From: Paraphoma chrysanthemicola
Lineage: Eukaryota > Ascomycota > Dothideomycetes > Pleosporales > Phaeosphaeriaceae
DNA length: 64,000 nucleotides
Direction of reading: 5' to 3'
Assembly: GCA_020744225.1 (NCBI GenBank)
Contig: JAGMWG010000007.1
Coordinates: 434,001-498,000, forward strand
Positions 12,680 to 22,754 of the stretch are shown one piece after another (position 1 is the first letter of the stretch; every line of letters begins with the position of its first letter). A program made the translations under genes and the position numbers. The notes below the pieces were generated by a model. The model saw nothing but the letters and a program-made list of their open reading frames with translations, ran no database searches and had not been told where the DNA came from.

Positions 12680-13391
12680 GGCGGAGGTGGTCGGGTAGAA
12701 GGCAAGGAAGAGGGAGGGCGGATTCAGGTCTATAAAGAGAACCTGTCTTTATACTGGCAAAAAGACAGAGTCTCATGCTCACACCTCATCATTCGACACT
12801 CACTTCTTACTTCACCTCGTTGCGGGCTCGCTATATTGCACAGGTGAAAGGTGAACCATCTACATCGAAATCGAGATGACATTATGCCTCCTCAAGGCCA
12901 ATTATGTACTCACTTTCATGGCTAATAGCAAGCATGATTCCGTCGCAGCATAGTTGCTTCAAGTCTGACCATCATGGGGTTGACTACAATTGTGGCTCTG
13001 CATGTGAAGACTGAGCCTGGAGGCAACAACGTTCTGTGCGAGATAGTGGAATACCTTTTAGGTCACTGGAGGTATTGGAGGCACACTGACGACAATTTCT
13101 TGCAACACGGAGGCTCCAAGTTTTGCTATATGAGGGTTGGATTCTTCTCTGATGACTGCTACTAGAGTCAACCCACCGGAGGCATTCATATTCTTTGATC
13201 CTTCCTCAGATGGAAGAATGGTCATGCACACGGTATATCACAAGATACTTCTTCGTCTAATGCTACGCGATATCGCTTTCAGCTTCGCCAGCTTGTGACT
13301 TCGACTAGGCAGAGAAGCAGCCATTTGAGATTGCTGGACAGTACTGGCGTTGCAAAACACCAAGATCTGCCTGATTCCTCGGCTCTGAATC
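12680..13391. other. Intergenic spacer in the F-box-like array
   Basis: This is the upstream region of copy B and the downstream region of the broken copy C. I see no further family motif here on either strand, and no RNA gene. Confidence 0.45.
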
Positions 13392-14171
13392 TCAATCAAT
13401 TTGAAGATGTGTCCAAGATGTCGCGACCTTCACATCCCTGCCGCTGGCCGCCAGTAAGTACCCTACAAGCGTTGCACTGGCTGCGAACAAAGCGCGAAGA
13501 GTACTCTCGTCATCTCTCATGAAACTGGTGATGATCAATGTAAGATTGACATGGCGAAGCAATGGTATTTCCTGGAATATCCAGTCCTGGGGCTTCTCCA
13601 AAGTGCATGAGGAGATCTGGAAAACGCTCCAGAGCCGAATCAGGCACGTAGAGAGGTCAATCCTGGTGACATTGTCGCCGCATATCGGACGAATTGTGCT
13701 GAGCCAAGACTTCAATGTGCTTGGGCGATTGCTCGAGAAGGTGTTGATGGAGAAGGGCAGCATTGCTGTCTCAGCTTACGGTTGGCGAGAGACAGAAAGC
13801 AATGCTAGCGTGTTCTGTGACTTCGAATTGTTGATGATCGTCTTAGTGTCTTCGTCCTGATGAAGACCATAAATGATCCCACCGAGCGCGAAGCTGTAGA
13901 TGCGATTACGGATCTCAGGTGGCATTCTTAGTAGTGGCGAGTCTCGCTGATTCTGAATCACTCCGACTGCATCAGTTAAAGGCTTTGCAAAGATAGATGG
14001 CAACTTACAGCCTGAAGAACTTGCCAGTTTCGCGCTCGACATCGAGTAAACCATTCCCAAAACGGCGCACTCTCTTGTACCTATGCTTCGTGACTCTAGC
14101 ATTAGCCTCACCAAGCTCGAGGTCGTCGTAGTGTTCGTGTCTCTGTCGCTTGGCTTTTGAGGCGCCATCAT
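13392..14171 (-). pseudogene. 2EXR/DUF7730 F-box-like pseudogene, array copy C
   Basis: The reading direction and motif order match the intact copies. An exon-1 tail (RRFGNGLLDVERETGKFF) is followed by a donor at 14008 and an acceptor at 13953, then SPLLRMPPEIRNRIYSFALGG. Three faults are visible. The exon-1 tail is out of frame with the only ATG (14171 or 14168). Splicing the 56-nt intron leaves exon 2 in another frame. A TAA at 13776-13778 replaces the codon of the conserved tyrosine in the CRQ-x-Y-AE motif. Beyond the stop the same frame continues with AETAMLPFSINTF and stays open for over 120 codons, so the decay looks recent. The usual CRQ cysteine is also changed (SRQ). Confidence 0.78.
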
Positions 14172-15123
14172 GATGTATATTGTCGATATCTTAGTCTCAA
14201 GTTGCGGAGAATGTAGAAGAGTTGTGTTCCACTGAGAATCTTAAATACCAAGATGCCACGCGCCGAGAGGACAGCAGGTAAAGGTGAGACACGTCGAGCT
14301 TGCACAATGTAAGTGAAGCTAGAGGTTTGCTCTAGTAAGAGGGCACATGTTTCACGAAAGAAAACATCAAGTACAGATCTCATTGTACAGAAGAAAACAG
14401 CGTCCGATTCGTGTCGCTCATATGGAAGCAAAAATGAACCTGCAGTTTCGAGAGATTGCGTTGAAGTTGATGACGTATGTGAGAGCGTCTAGGATATTCC
14501 CCTTGGACGTTTTGAGGTGCATGTCTTCAAATGGGACTGGTGCAGACCGCAAGGGCGGCCGCTCGCAGGCGCACCAAGCGCTTCGCGGATGATAACGTAA
14601 TGGATCAGAACCATGGGAGCTCTAGGTTTGCTTGTTGATGCTGGCTTCGTATGCCGAGAGAAGGTTTCGTGACTGGACCATACATTGAGTTCACGTAATT
14701 AAGAAAACAGCCCTGACCATGAGACCCGGGGGTACAGCTTACTCAATTTTCGGAAGCACGACTATTCATGTTGCATTCGTTGAGTCTTGACTATCATGTA
14801 AGAAGAGGCAGGAGATACGGTAGAGCAAGCCTCAATCTCGTAATGTGTAGTACACAAGTCTTCCTTCCTCAGGAATGAAAACGAGCTGCGCATAATGAAA
14901 AGCAAACACGCCGAGCGAACAGACGAAGCCAGCTGTGAGATTGTTTGTGACATGCAGTACAACCACGGTCAGGGACCTCTGATTAAGTATACTTCAAAGA
15001 TTCCTTTCCTACGTGAAATGTTACTGCCCAGCTACTCTTCGGCATTGGGTGCTGGCTGCAAACGCCATCTATATCTCAGTCAATACTGTATGAATTTAGA
15101 CGCAGTAAGCACTGCCGAATCAC
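14172..15123. other. Intergenic spacer in the F-box-like array
   Basis: This lies between pseudogene C and copy D. I find no family motif and no supported gene; the open frames are short. Confidence 0.45.
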
Positions 15124-16008
15124 TCACTCGTTCTCGTGCTCCGTAATCGTCTTCTCAATTTTCGTGATATTGAGCTTGTACCCCCTCGAGCACATGTCTG
15201 CCTCCACTGCAGAGCGCAAGGCGTCGATCGATTTCTCAAAGGGCGCTCCTGTCGGCTGAGCCTCTCTGAAGAAGCATAATTGGATGCATCGTAGGTTTGG
15301 AAGCAGTTTGAGAAAGCCTAGCTCCAGGTTCGGCTCAAAAGGCCAACGCGCCGCGAATCTGTCGACGATCCAGACACTATACTCGGGGAAGTCGAATTGA
15401 ACCTCATTGATCTGGCTGCGCTGGTGCGCTCGGAGCCGCCTGAGTGCTGTGCCGAAAGCCTCCATGCAGGTGTAGTTATACTCGAATGAGAAGCTGTTCA
15501 AGCTATAAGGCAGGGCAGCACATTCAGCATAGAACTGTCGGCAAACTCGCAGCATGGCCATGGCGTTCTTTGCATCGCGCGGTTTGTTGCTCAAGACCCT
15601 CTTCGATGACCGACCAATGAATTTCTGGCGAAAGGTCATTCCTCCGAGCACAAACCGCCAGATCCGGTTGCGAATCTCTGGAGGTAGCTGCAGAAGTGGT
15701 GAGTCCTGGTTGGCCTTCACACTTTGTTCAAGTCAGTAACGGTTCTGGGGTATGTAGCTAGCACATCGTCCTATGTGCCTAAATACAGTCTGTTCTTGGT
15801 CTACTTACAGGTCTAGCTCATCGCCTTTCGGCATGACATTGAGCATGCCATTTCTGAAGGTATGGAATCCGCGAGCTGGTCGCTTTGCGGCACGGTTCTC
15901 GCTCGGCGTCTTGGGGGCAGGGCGTTTGACCGGTTCATCGTCATCTTGCTTGACTGGAGCTGCTGAACCTTGCGTAGTTGCGCTCGTACGGGGGGTACGT
16001 GGCGCCAT
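15124..16008 (-). CDS. 2EXR/DUF7730 F-box-like protein, array copy D
   Basis: The model is complement(join(15124..15721, 15809..16008)), 265 aa. Exon 1 starts MAPRTPRTS, is basic and Pro-rich, and ends RGFHTFRNGMLNVMPKGDE, closely matching copy A. Exon 2 begins with the SPLLQLPPEIRNRIWRFVLGG helix and has LRVCRQFYAECAALPYSLNSF. The 87-nt phase-2 intron (GTAAGT...CTGAC...AAAG) is at the conserved position but longer than in copy A. It looks intact and is the longest and probably best preserved member. It may mark the parent of the array, since its exon-1 tail and exon-2 motif are closest to the family consensus; that is inference. Confidence 0.82.
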
Positions 16009-16714
16009 CTTGATTGATGGCTGGTTGCTGGCGGTGTTAGGGCCAGGGTTTGTGTGCAAGAGAGAAGGAAGGTGAGTTAGTCGGCGCTACAAAAACAGGC
16101 AGGAGCGGAGAGCGTTTGCGCCTCTGCTTTCGAGATTTCAGTGCGGGACCACGATTGCGCTGGTAATGGCAGGAGAAAGTGAGAGAGGCGCGAAGGTATT
16201 TCAGGCATTTGCGTCAACGCTAGGATGATATCTGATTCACGAGAACGTGGCAATATCTTGTATGTCTATACTGATTATAACTGCAATCGTGCTCGCTCAC
16301 TGTGGCAAGAGCCTTTTCGCCGAGCACCTGCAGCCCAACCATGCTCGGACTGTTCAAAGCATACATTCTGAATCTTGTCAGCGCTTGCAGTATTTGTGGC
16401 AGCAAGTGTATATGGGAATTGTGCGTAAGCGCTCAGAGAGAAGATTTTTTACTCGGCATTGACAGCAGCAGACGATTCGAAATATCGGACCGCAAGCAGC
16501 CCTTCAACCCCGCCTCAAGTCTGACACCGTCTCCGACTAAGGATGACGATAACGATGTTTTCATCATTGCATGTAATGTGCTGGGAAACAGATTTGGGAG
16601 ACGTACCGTGGATGCATCAAGTTTGCCGTGCTTATGATATCTCACCAGCTTTGCAACGAAACATGCAGCACGACATTGCCAAAGATAACGCCGCAGTGGG
16701 TACACGGTTTCTCT
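16009..16714. other. Intergenic region
   Basis: This is the upstream region of copy D and the 3' flank of the DUF3807 gene. I see no supported gene or RNA. Confidence 0.5.
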
Positions 16715-17355
16715 TCAGTAATCCAATTCCTGGGTATCGTCCTTCTGCACGTCCGGACCTTTCGCTTGGTGCCACGGATCCCACTCGTCGCTCTCCTCGT
16801 CCTCGTCGCGACGCGTCTTCTGCGCTCGCTCCTTCTCCCTCCTCATCATTTGCTTCTTGGCCTTGTAGTTGTCCCGATGTCTCTTGTTTCTCGCCTTGGT
16901 TCTTGGGCTACTGGTAGCCCACTGCTGCGTCTTGAGCTTTTCTACACGGCCAGACTGCACCTTATCATTCGGTGCTGTTACGGGGGCTGCGCTGTCGCGA
17001 GGGGGCTCGGGCTCGGCTTCGGCTTCTCCTTCTTCAGAGAGCTCGCCTCCCTCTCTTCGTTGCCGGCGCTTGCGGAGGATAGCCTGGATTTCAGAGTGTC
17101 TGAACATGGCAATCTGCTCGTCGGTGAGGGTGCGCTTGGTGCCGTCGGGGTAGTAGCCCAGTCCGTCGTCGTCCTCTTCGTAGGCTTCTTCAGCGGGGCC
17201 CTGTTCGACACCATGAAGGAAACTTTCGGGTGTTGGCGCGTGCGGGAAATGCTTCGCGTGAAATGCGCGGAGATCATCCTGTAACTATTAGAGATGTGCT
17301 ATTCGTTGAAACCGTGCAGACTCACCACATTGACGACAGGGATATCGAAAGCCAT
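16715..17355 (-). CDS. DUF3807 family protein
   Basis: The model is complement(join(16715..17278, 17326..17355)), 197 aa. A 10-codon first exon (MAFDIPVVNV) is joined over a 47-nt intron (GTGAGT...TACAG) to DDLRAFHAKHFPHAPTPESF. This is followed by an acidic patch, GLGYYPDGTKRTLTDEQIAMFRHSEIQ, and a long basic, charged helix rich in Arg, Lys and Glu. This order matches the fungal DUF3807 family as I remember it. The basic, coiled C-terminal half suggests a nuclear or nucleolar protein, but no function is known. It is divergent from the FAS1 gene, with 244 bp between start codons. Confidence 0.8.
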
Positions 17356-17599
17356 CGTTCTGACCAGATCGAGTAAGTGTGCTCAGATAGAGCCCTGCAG
17401 GGCGGAGTTCACATTTGCGAAAACATGGTGAAGATGTGAAATCAGAAGTTCGCGGAAGTTTATCAGGCGCCTGCCGATCATTCGCGCGGTCACGAGGGCT
17501 TGGCTTCACCGTGTGGTATGACGTCTCCCCGCATCGTCTCCCAATGGCGCAACACATGAACACCTCCAACAGCACATATAACGAAACCCCTATCCGACC

Positions 17600-18815
17600 A
17601 TGAGAACCGCATCAATAGTCGCATATCCCCTAGCAAGCGTCTGCCTCTTCCTCGCCTGCTCCGCCACACCCCGGCCGTTCGATACCATCCGGAAGTCCTT
17701 CGAAGGACTCAGCAAGCAGTCACCGTTGCACGATTTGATCATGCCTCCGACGGGCGAAGTCTCAACTGGTGTGATCATCTCCGATGTCATCGGAAAGACG
17801 CAGAACATTGCCATCTTCAGCGGTCTGACACGGGACATTGACGATGTAGCCAAACGACTGGACAACGCTGGACAGAACGCAACTGTATTGGCACCAGACA
17901 ATAGCGTGATGCGCGGCTTAAAGAGGAAGCCTTGGGAGGAGCCAGAAGACTACGACAGTTTCGGCGCCAACGCATACGAGGGAAGTGCAGGAGAAGATCG
18001 GGCGCGCAAGAACCTAGAACGCTTCGTGCAAAGACACATAGTACCTGAGAGCCCGTGGGAGGAAGGCAAGAAGGTCAGGACACTTGCAGGTAACGAAGTC
18101 TGGTGGGAGAGCAAGGATGGCCAAAAGAAGGTAAGTCTTGTGCGTGTGTGTATCTCGCTTCTGCGTAGTCTGCCGGACCCACTGCACAATTTCTATATCC
18201 ACCACAAGCCCAGTCAGGCAATGGCTATTTTTCAAACCCACATATGAAATTGCGTACATGTACCAGGTAATTTTCGGAAACAGCAACAATTCCGCGGTGA
18301 GATGGCCGAGGTTAGTACATCCTACCACCTTCACTCTTACAGCATTCTGACAATAACCTAGTTGGTTATGGCGCCAGGTTAAGGTTAATCTTAACATTCT
18401 TCCTGGTCACGAAAGTGGCGTGGGTGTAAGTACTCGCTAGACGTTGGTTCGAAACTGGTTTCTAACAATTCTCCAGTCGAGTCCCACTCTCATCAAGCTC
18501 TTCGTCCGACTTTAGTCGGGCAACCCAGGATTCTTTTTTGCTGCCTTTCGGACACAACAAGCAACTTATCCACTTTCAGCAACATCCTGACCTATTTTTT
18601 CAACGTGCGGCGGCGTCGTGTTTTTCCAGCATCGATCTTTACAATTGCTCTCTACTTCGACTTTCTTTTGATACTACTCTGCTTGTGATCATCGTCGATT
18701 GCTGGAACTCAAGCTGACCAATCCACAGATTCAACCAGGCGATGTCAAGGTCACGAGCATAGCTGACAAAGTCTCAAACGGCGAGGTTTGGATTATTGGA
18801 GGCTCTCTTGCGTAG
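17600..18815 (+). CDS. Secreted fasciclin (FAS1) domain protein hosting a tRNA gene in its intron
   Basis: The model is join(17600..18130, 18729..18815), 205 aa. A hydrophobic signal peptide (IVAYPLASVCLFLACSA) is followed by one FAS1 domain. It has an H1-like NIAIFSGL, the TVLAPDNSVM box, an RHIVPESPW segment with the YH-like turn, and a C-terminal ADKVSNGEVWIIGGSLA strand that closes FAS1 domains. The last 28 residues come from exon 2, so the intron must be removed for a complete domain. That intron is 598 nt, about ten times the local norm. It has GTAAGT, a CTGAC branch point 13 nt before CACAG, and contains the tRNA-Leu gene in the same sense. FAS1 proteins act in adhesion at the cell surface. 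Read-through would end the protein 39 codons into the intron. Confidence 0.85.
18311..18361 (+). other. Spliceosomal-type intron in the tRNA D-loop
   Basis: This is 51 nt with donor GTTAGT, branch CTGAC and acceptor CCTAG. It sits directly after tRNA position 15 (GAG|TTGG) and splits the A box of the internal Pol III promoter. Excision restores TGGCCGAGTTGG, a consensus A box and D arm. I see no helix that would form the bulge-helix-bulge needed by the tRNA endonuclease. Confidence 0.75.
18385..18400 (+). other. Canonical tRNA anticodon-loop intron
   Basis: This is a 16-nt intron after position 37, the standard eukaryotic site. It contains CTTAA, complementary to the anticodon-loop TTAAG, as in ordinary pre-tRNAs cut by the TSEN endonuclease. 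Confidence 0.8.
18426..18476 (+). other. Spliceosomal-type intron in the tRNA T-loop, with internal B-box-like sequence
   Basis: This is 51 nt with donor GTAAGT, branch CTAAC and acceptor TCCAG. It lies between T54 and T55, destroying the native B box in the DNA. It contains GGTTCGAAACT (18446..18456), which matches the B-box consensus at all but the last base, so the promoter element may be supplied by the intron. Confidence 0.75.
18506..18539 (+). terminator. Hairpin and T6 run, probable Pol III terminator of the tRNA
   Basis: A 5-bp hairpin CCGAC-TTTA-GTCGG (18506..18519) is followed by a run of six T (18534..18539), 39 nt after the tRNA 3' end. A T6 run on the sense strand is a sufficient Pol III stop signal in fungi. 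Confidence 0.6.
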
Positions 18816-19211
18816 GCAGGCTTACGGACATACCGTTACGACACTTTCGGCTGTACATACCCTTTTGACGATACGATGTACATTGGCTGTCTTTCATTCG
18901 TGAGTTTGAGAGCATAGAAACACTCCCACCGTCAAGGCCACCAATAGATATTCCTTTAGCTTAACTTATAAGCAAGTTCTTCTAGACCCCGCGTTCGTGT
19001 ATTGGCTATTCGTGTGGTTCGTATTCCGAGCTGTATACTTTTGTAAGCCACTGCGGCCAGGTTCCGAAAGCTAAACTGCGAGCTTTAGCTCTCAGCTCCC
19101 CAGCTACAGCTTCTCACCCCCACTTCTCAAGATAAATACATAAACACACATCATGCTACCACGCAGCACAGCAACACATCATTCAAAGCAAGTCAAGCAA
19201 GACCAGCCACC
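18816..19211. other. Intergenic region with TATA-like box
   Basis: This holds the 3' flank of the FAS1 gene and the promoter of the metallo-beta-lactamase gene. An AT-rich TATA-like element (gataaatacataaa, about 19131-19144) lies about 70 bp upstream of the next start codon. Confidence 0.45.
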
Positions 19212-20336
19212 ATGAATTTCTCTTCTGGCGACCTAGCAATCTGTGAAACATGCGGCACACAATACGATGTCCCGCTCTCCCATCATCCAAGTAGCTGTCG
19301 CATCTGCGATGTTCGTGACATCATACCCCAGCTCTCTCCAACAGCCCTTATTAACACCTCCAGGACCCACGCCAATACGTCCCAGCTGCTGGCCAGACAT
19401 GGTCATCCTTGAACGCCGAACAGGGTCTTCAGAAGAACACTTTTGAAACCGACGCCAAAGACAATCGCATCCACTACATCACCACCAAACCCCTCTCGCC
19501 CTCTGAACTGCCAGCATCCCTCGCTTCATCCAGCACCACGCGCAAACAACTCGGCATCGGCGAGCGCGCGATACTAATCCAAACCACCCAAGGCAATGTG
19601 CTCTGGGACCTCATCGCGTTCATCGACCCCGCGACGATCGACTTCATCAACAGCAAAGGCGGACTGAAAGCTATTGTCATTTCTCATCCGCATTTCTACA
19701 CCACGCATCTCGAGTGGGCCCGGATTTTCAAGTGTCCGATTTACGTGAGCAAAGATGACGCCGAGTGGTTGAATCGTGAGGACACGACGGGTGTGAGGAA
19801 GTGGATGTCGGGAACGCAAGAGATTGGTGAAGTGCAGGGTGAAGTGCGCGCGATTCAGTGCGGAGGACATTTTGATGGGAGTTTGGTGTTGCTGTGGGAG
19901 AAGGAGAAGAGACTGTTCATCGCAGATACAATGATGAGTGTGCCGGTGAGTTTTTTAGGAATTCATTTGTGAACGTGGTTGGATGGGTAGTTGAGATGGT
20001 GCTGATACGTTCGATGCAGTCTGGTTTCTACCACAAGGATCGCCTGCCAGGAACAGTCAGCTACTCTTTTCAGTGGTCATATCCAAACTGTAAGTCCCCT
20101 TATGTGTCGGAGGCTTCAGTTACGAGCTAATGGTCGAAGTGATCCCTCTTCCTCCAGCAAAAATCCATGGCATCTGGAAAGCCATCAAGCCGTACGAATT
20201 TGACACAACATATGGAGCCTTTCCCGGTCAGAATGTCACACGACCGGACCTCAAGGAACAAGTCCTGGAAAGCATGAAGATATTCTGCAAAGTCGGTGGA
20301 CATGATACGGCAGCTGTATACAATGAGTCCATTTGA
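19212..20336 (+). CDS. Metallo-beta-lactamase-fold hydrolase
   Basis: The model is join(19212..19310, 19364..19945, 20020..20089, 20140..20336), 315 aa. The N-terminus has a small zinc-binding knuckle: CETCG, then CRICDDPRQYVP, the last part formed by splicing. Then comes a metallo-beta-lactamase fold, GNVLWDLIAFID, AIVISHPHFYTTHLEW, GGHFDGSLVLLW, LFIADTMMSVPSGFYHKDRLPG. The usual HxHxDH motif is altered to HPHFYTTH, as in a fungal subfamily I associate with uncharacterised MBL proteins; the later His and Asp (GGHFDG, ADT) are kept. Three introns (53, 74 and 50 nt) are each required to keep the frame. The substrate is unknown. Confidence 0.85.
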
Positions 20337-20729
20337 AGCGTGGACGAATGCATTGGTATTAACCATGTCACCTATGACGAGACACGATGTAGCAAATGAG
20401 TACAATCTTTTTGCTGCGCCAATTTTTTATTTCACGAATAGCTCCGGTCCTGAAGCGCGCCAGAGCATTGAAGTGCGCTCCACCAAACGACGCACGTGTC
20501 AAGGAACTCGCCAATCTCGTGCTAGAAATGCTTGCTGAGCAATATATACATGTACAGGGTCGTGAGGACTCGTGAGCCAAAATGGGAGCTCCAGAAAACC
20601 TCACAAAAAGTCTTAGACTGCCTCCTCCTGTCCAATTGTATTGTGTGCCGATACCCCTTTGCCGTCCAAAACTAACCGTGAAATTAATGAACACCTATAG
20701 CTCGGGCACGGCAGAGACGCAAAGTCACT
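20337..20729. other. Convergent intergenic region
   Basis: This holds the 3' ends of the MBL and PWWP genes. Only 3'-flank sequence is seen. Confidence 0.5.
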
Positions 20730-22754
20730 CTAGGACGTAGCGGCAACAGCGGGAGCTGTCGGTGCCTCACTCTCTGTTTTCGGCTCCACAGGGGCTTCTG
20801 CACTCGCCTCTGCATCTGCTTTAACTGCAGACTCGTCCTTGATGACTTCCTTATCCGCTTCAGACATTGGGACATCGCCATCGGCGTCAGCAGGCTTTGA
20901 TTCGGCGACAGGCGCAGCTGGGGTATCTTCCTTCTCTTCCTCTTTGTTCTCAACTGGTGACTCCTGCTTAGGCGGCACTGACTTGGTCTCATCGTCGTCG
21001 TGTTTGACACCATTTGTTGCCGGCTCGACAGAAGCAGTGGCGGGTTCCGGGTCAGCAGCAAGAGCACCACCCCACTTAGTGAGCAGATCATTCGATCGCT
21101 GCTTGAAAGCATACTCCTCCTCTTTAGGAATAGTGTTCAGCTTGATGATCGCTTTCAACACCTTGTGGACCTTGGTCTTCTTGATGACCTCTGCTTCAAG
21201 ATCCTCATGAGCCTCAAGCTGCTTGAGGTAGTCCGACATGTTCGCCATGTCCTCATCCTTGGGAGCTTGATCACGAGAAAGAAATCCCTTCTGTAGACGG
21301 TGGCGTAGGTAGAGGACTTGCTTTTCGCGCTTTTGTAGTCGCTCCTCCTCAGTCATAGGTGGTTCTTCAGGCTGAGCAGGCTCGGCCTCTTCGCTCGCCT
21401 TCTTCTTCGACTTGGTCTCCTTTTTTGGTTTCGCTGCTGATCCGTCCTTGGGTGTCTTAGTCGTGAGCTTGAGCTTCGTCTTTGGAGTCTTTGCAGGCTG
21501 TCAGCGGGTTAGTGGTCGCGCAATACTCGAATGGTCTCCTACGAACCTTCTCGTTCTCGCCGTCGCTCTCGTCAGTCTTCTTGCGCTTCTTGGTGCCTTT
21601 TGCCTTCTTGGTGCCTGTAGCAGTGGCGTCGTCTCCAGCATCTTCCATCTCCACGTCATCCGAATCCGCAGCCGCTACACTCTTGCGCTTCGCAGATTTC
21701 TCGGCCTTTTCTTTCTTCTCGATCTCTTTCAACTCTCGCTGTTCTGCATCGACTGCCATAGCAGTCTCGTGCGCCTGCAAAACCTCCTTGAAGTGGGCTA
21801 GATCGTGACCCTCTGCAGCAATCTGATATGCCTCCCACAGGGCCTTGTTCTTCTTGTTCTGATTGCCTGATTCGACATCCTTCTTCACGTCTTCGAGGTC
21901 GAATGTAAGCAATTCCGTGTTGACTTGCCATGCGCTAGATCAAGTTAGATAAAATAAGTGTGAGCCGTATTGCAGCGTCACTTACAATTCATTGGTGCCC
22001 AAGAACATGACCGGGTATCGCCGATCTTTCGCATTTTTGCCTCCCTCCAAAAAGTCATCGCGGTAGGTACCGTCGATGCGTTTGGCACTAACCGGGCGCT
22101 TGCTCAGCAGAGACTCTGGGAGCATCTCTTCATCGCAGATGATCACCGGCCAAGGCTGGTACCCTCGCATAGCGACCATGTACATCTCGCCGGGCGACAC
22201 ATTCAGACGGAGCTCTGGTGCCTTCTTTTTGCCCTTTGCGGGCGTCTTCTTCTTGTGTTCTGGCACGCTAGCCCCAGACTTCCGCTTCCCATTGTTTGCC
22301 TTCTTGGCGGCAGGGGTACCGTTCGTCGCAGGCGCGTCGGCACTAGGTTCTGTTACAGGCGCGGTGTCTGAGGGTAGAGTAAGCTTCCGTGCGAGTGTAC
22401 CGACCCTCTAATCGAGGGTATTGCGCTGGGGTGTTGACTTGGTCACTCACCTGCGTCATTATTCGCTGCTTCTGCCTCGGGTTCACCATTGGTTGCAGGA
22501 GCATCGGCGGGGGCCTCTGGTGCAACATCGTCCTTCTGAGCATCGTCGACTTGAGGGACTGATAGTGGTCGCGTTAGCTCTCGACACGCACATTGCGCGT
22601 GGCGGCACTCACCTTCAGCGACACCTTCGGTGGCTATGACCCCATCCTCTGCTGGCTTCGCCTGGGCGACGGCGGGCTCTGCAACAGGCTCTGCGACACG
22701 CGTAGTCTCCTCGACCGATGTGGTGGCATCCACCACAGTGGGTGCGTCCGCCAT
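20730..22754 (-). CDS. PWWP-domain chromatin protein
   Basis: Five exons, complement(join(20730..21497, 21547..21934, 21986..22367, 22451..22558, 22613..22754)), 595 aa. The N-terminus is an acidic, Ala/Pro-rich tail, then a Lys-rich patch. The PWWP domain follows (about residues 145-240): SPGEMYMVAMRGYQPWPVII, with RRYPVMFLGTNEFAWQV completed by splicing. A Lys/Asp-rich region comes next. Then a helical module (residues about 430-530, RLQKREKQVLYLRHRLQKGFL through KVHKVLKAIIKLNTIPKEEEYAFKQRSNDLLTKW) resembles the TFIIS-N/LEDGF-type helical bundle. The tail is acidic. PWWP domains read methylated histone H3, usually H3K36. The exon-4/5 acceptor could also be CAAAG a few bases downstream, dropping two or three residues. 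Confidence 0.87.

Larger units (their letters stand above)
18296..18495 (+). tRNA. tRNA-Leu(AAG) with three introns, two of spliceosomal type
   Basis: Exonic pieces are 18296..18310, 18362..18384, 18401..18425 and 18477..18495. Removing 18311..18361, 18385..18400 and 18426..18476 gives an 82-nt class II tRNA. The acceptor stem is GGTGAGA/TCTCATC (7 bp, one G-T). The D stem is GCC/GGC with loop GAGTTGGTTAT. The anticodon stem is CCAGG/CCTGG with T33 and anticodon AAG. The variable arm is CAC-GAAA-GTG. The T stem is GTGGG/CCCAC with loop TTCGAGT, and the discriminator base is A. Invariants T8, A14, G18-G19, T33, T54-T55-C56 and A58 are present only after removal. Known fungal tRNA-Leu genes have just the anticodon-loop intron. 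The gene lies in the FAS1 intron. It could be a pseudogene, but every stem is intact, which argues for selection. Confidence 0.85.
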
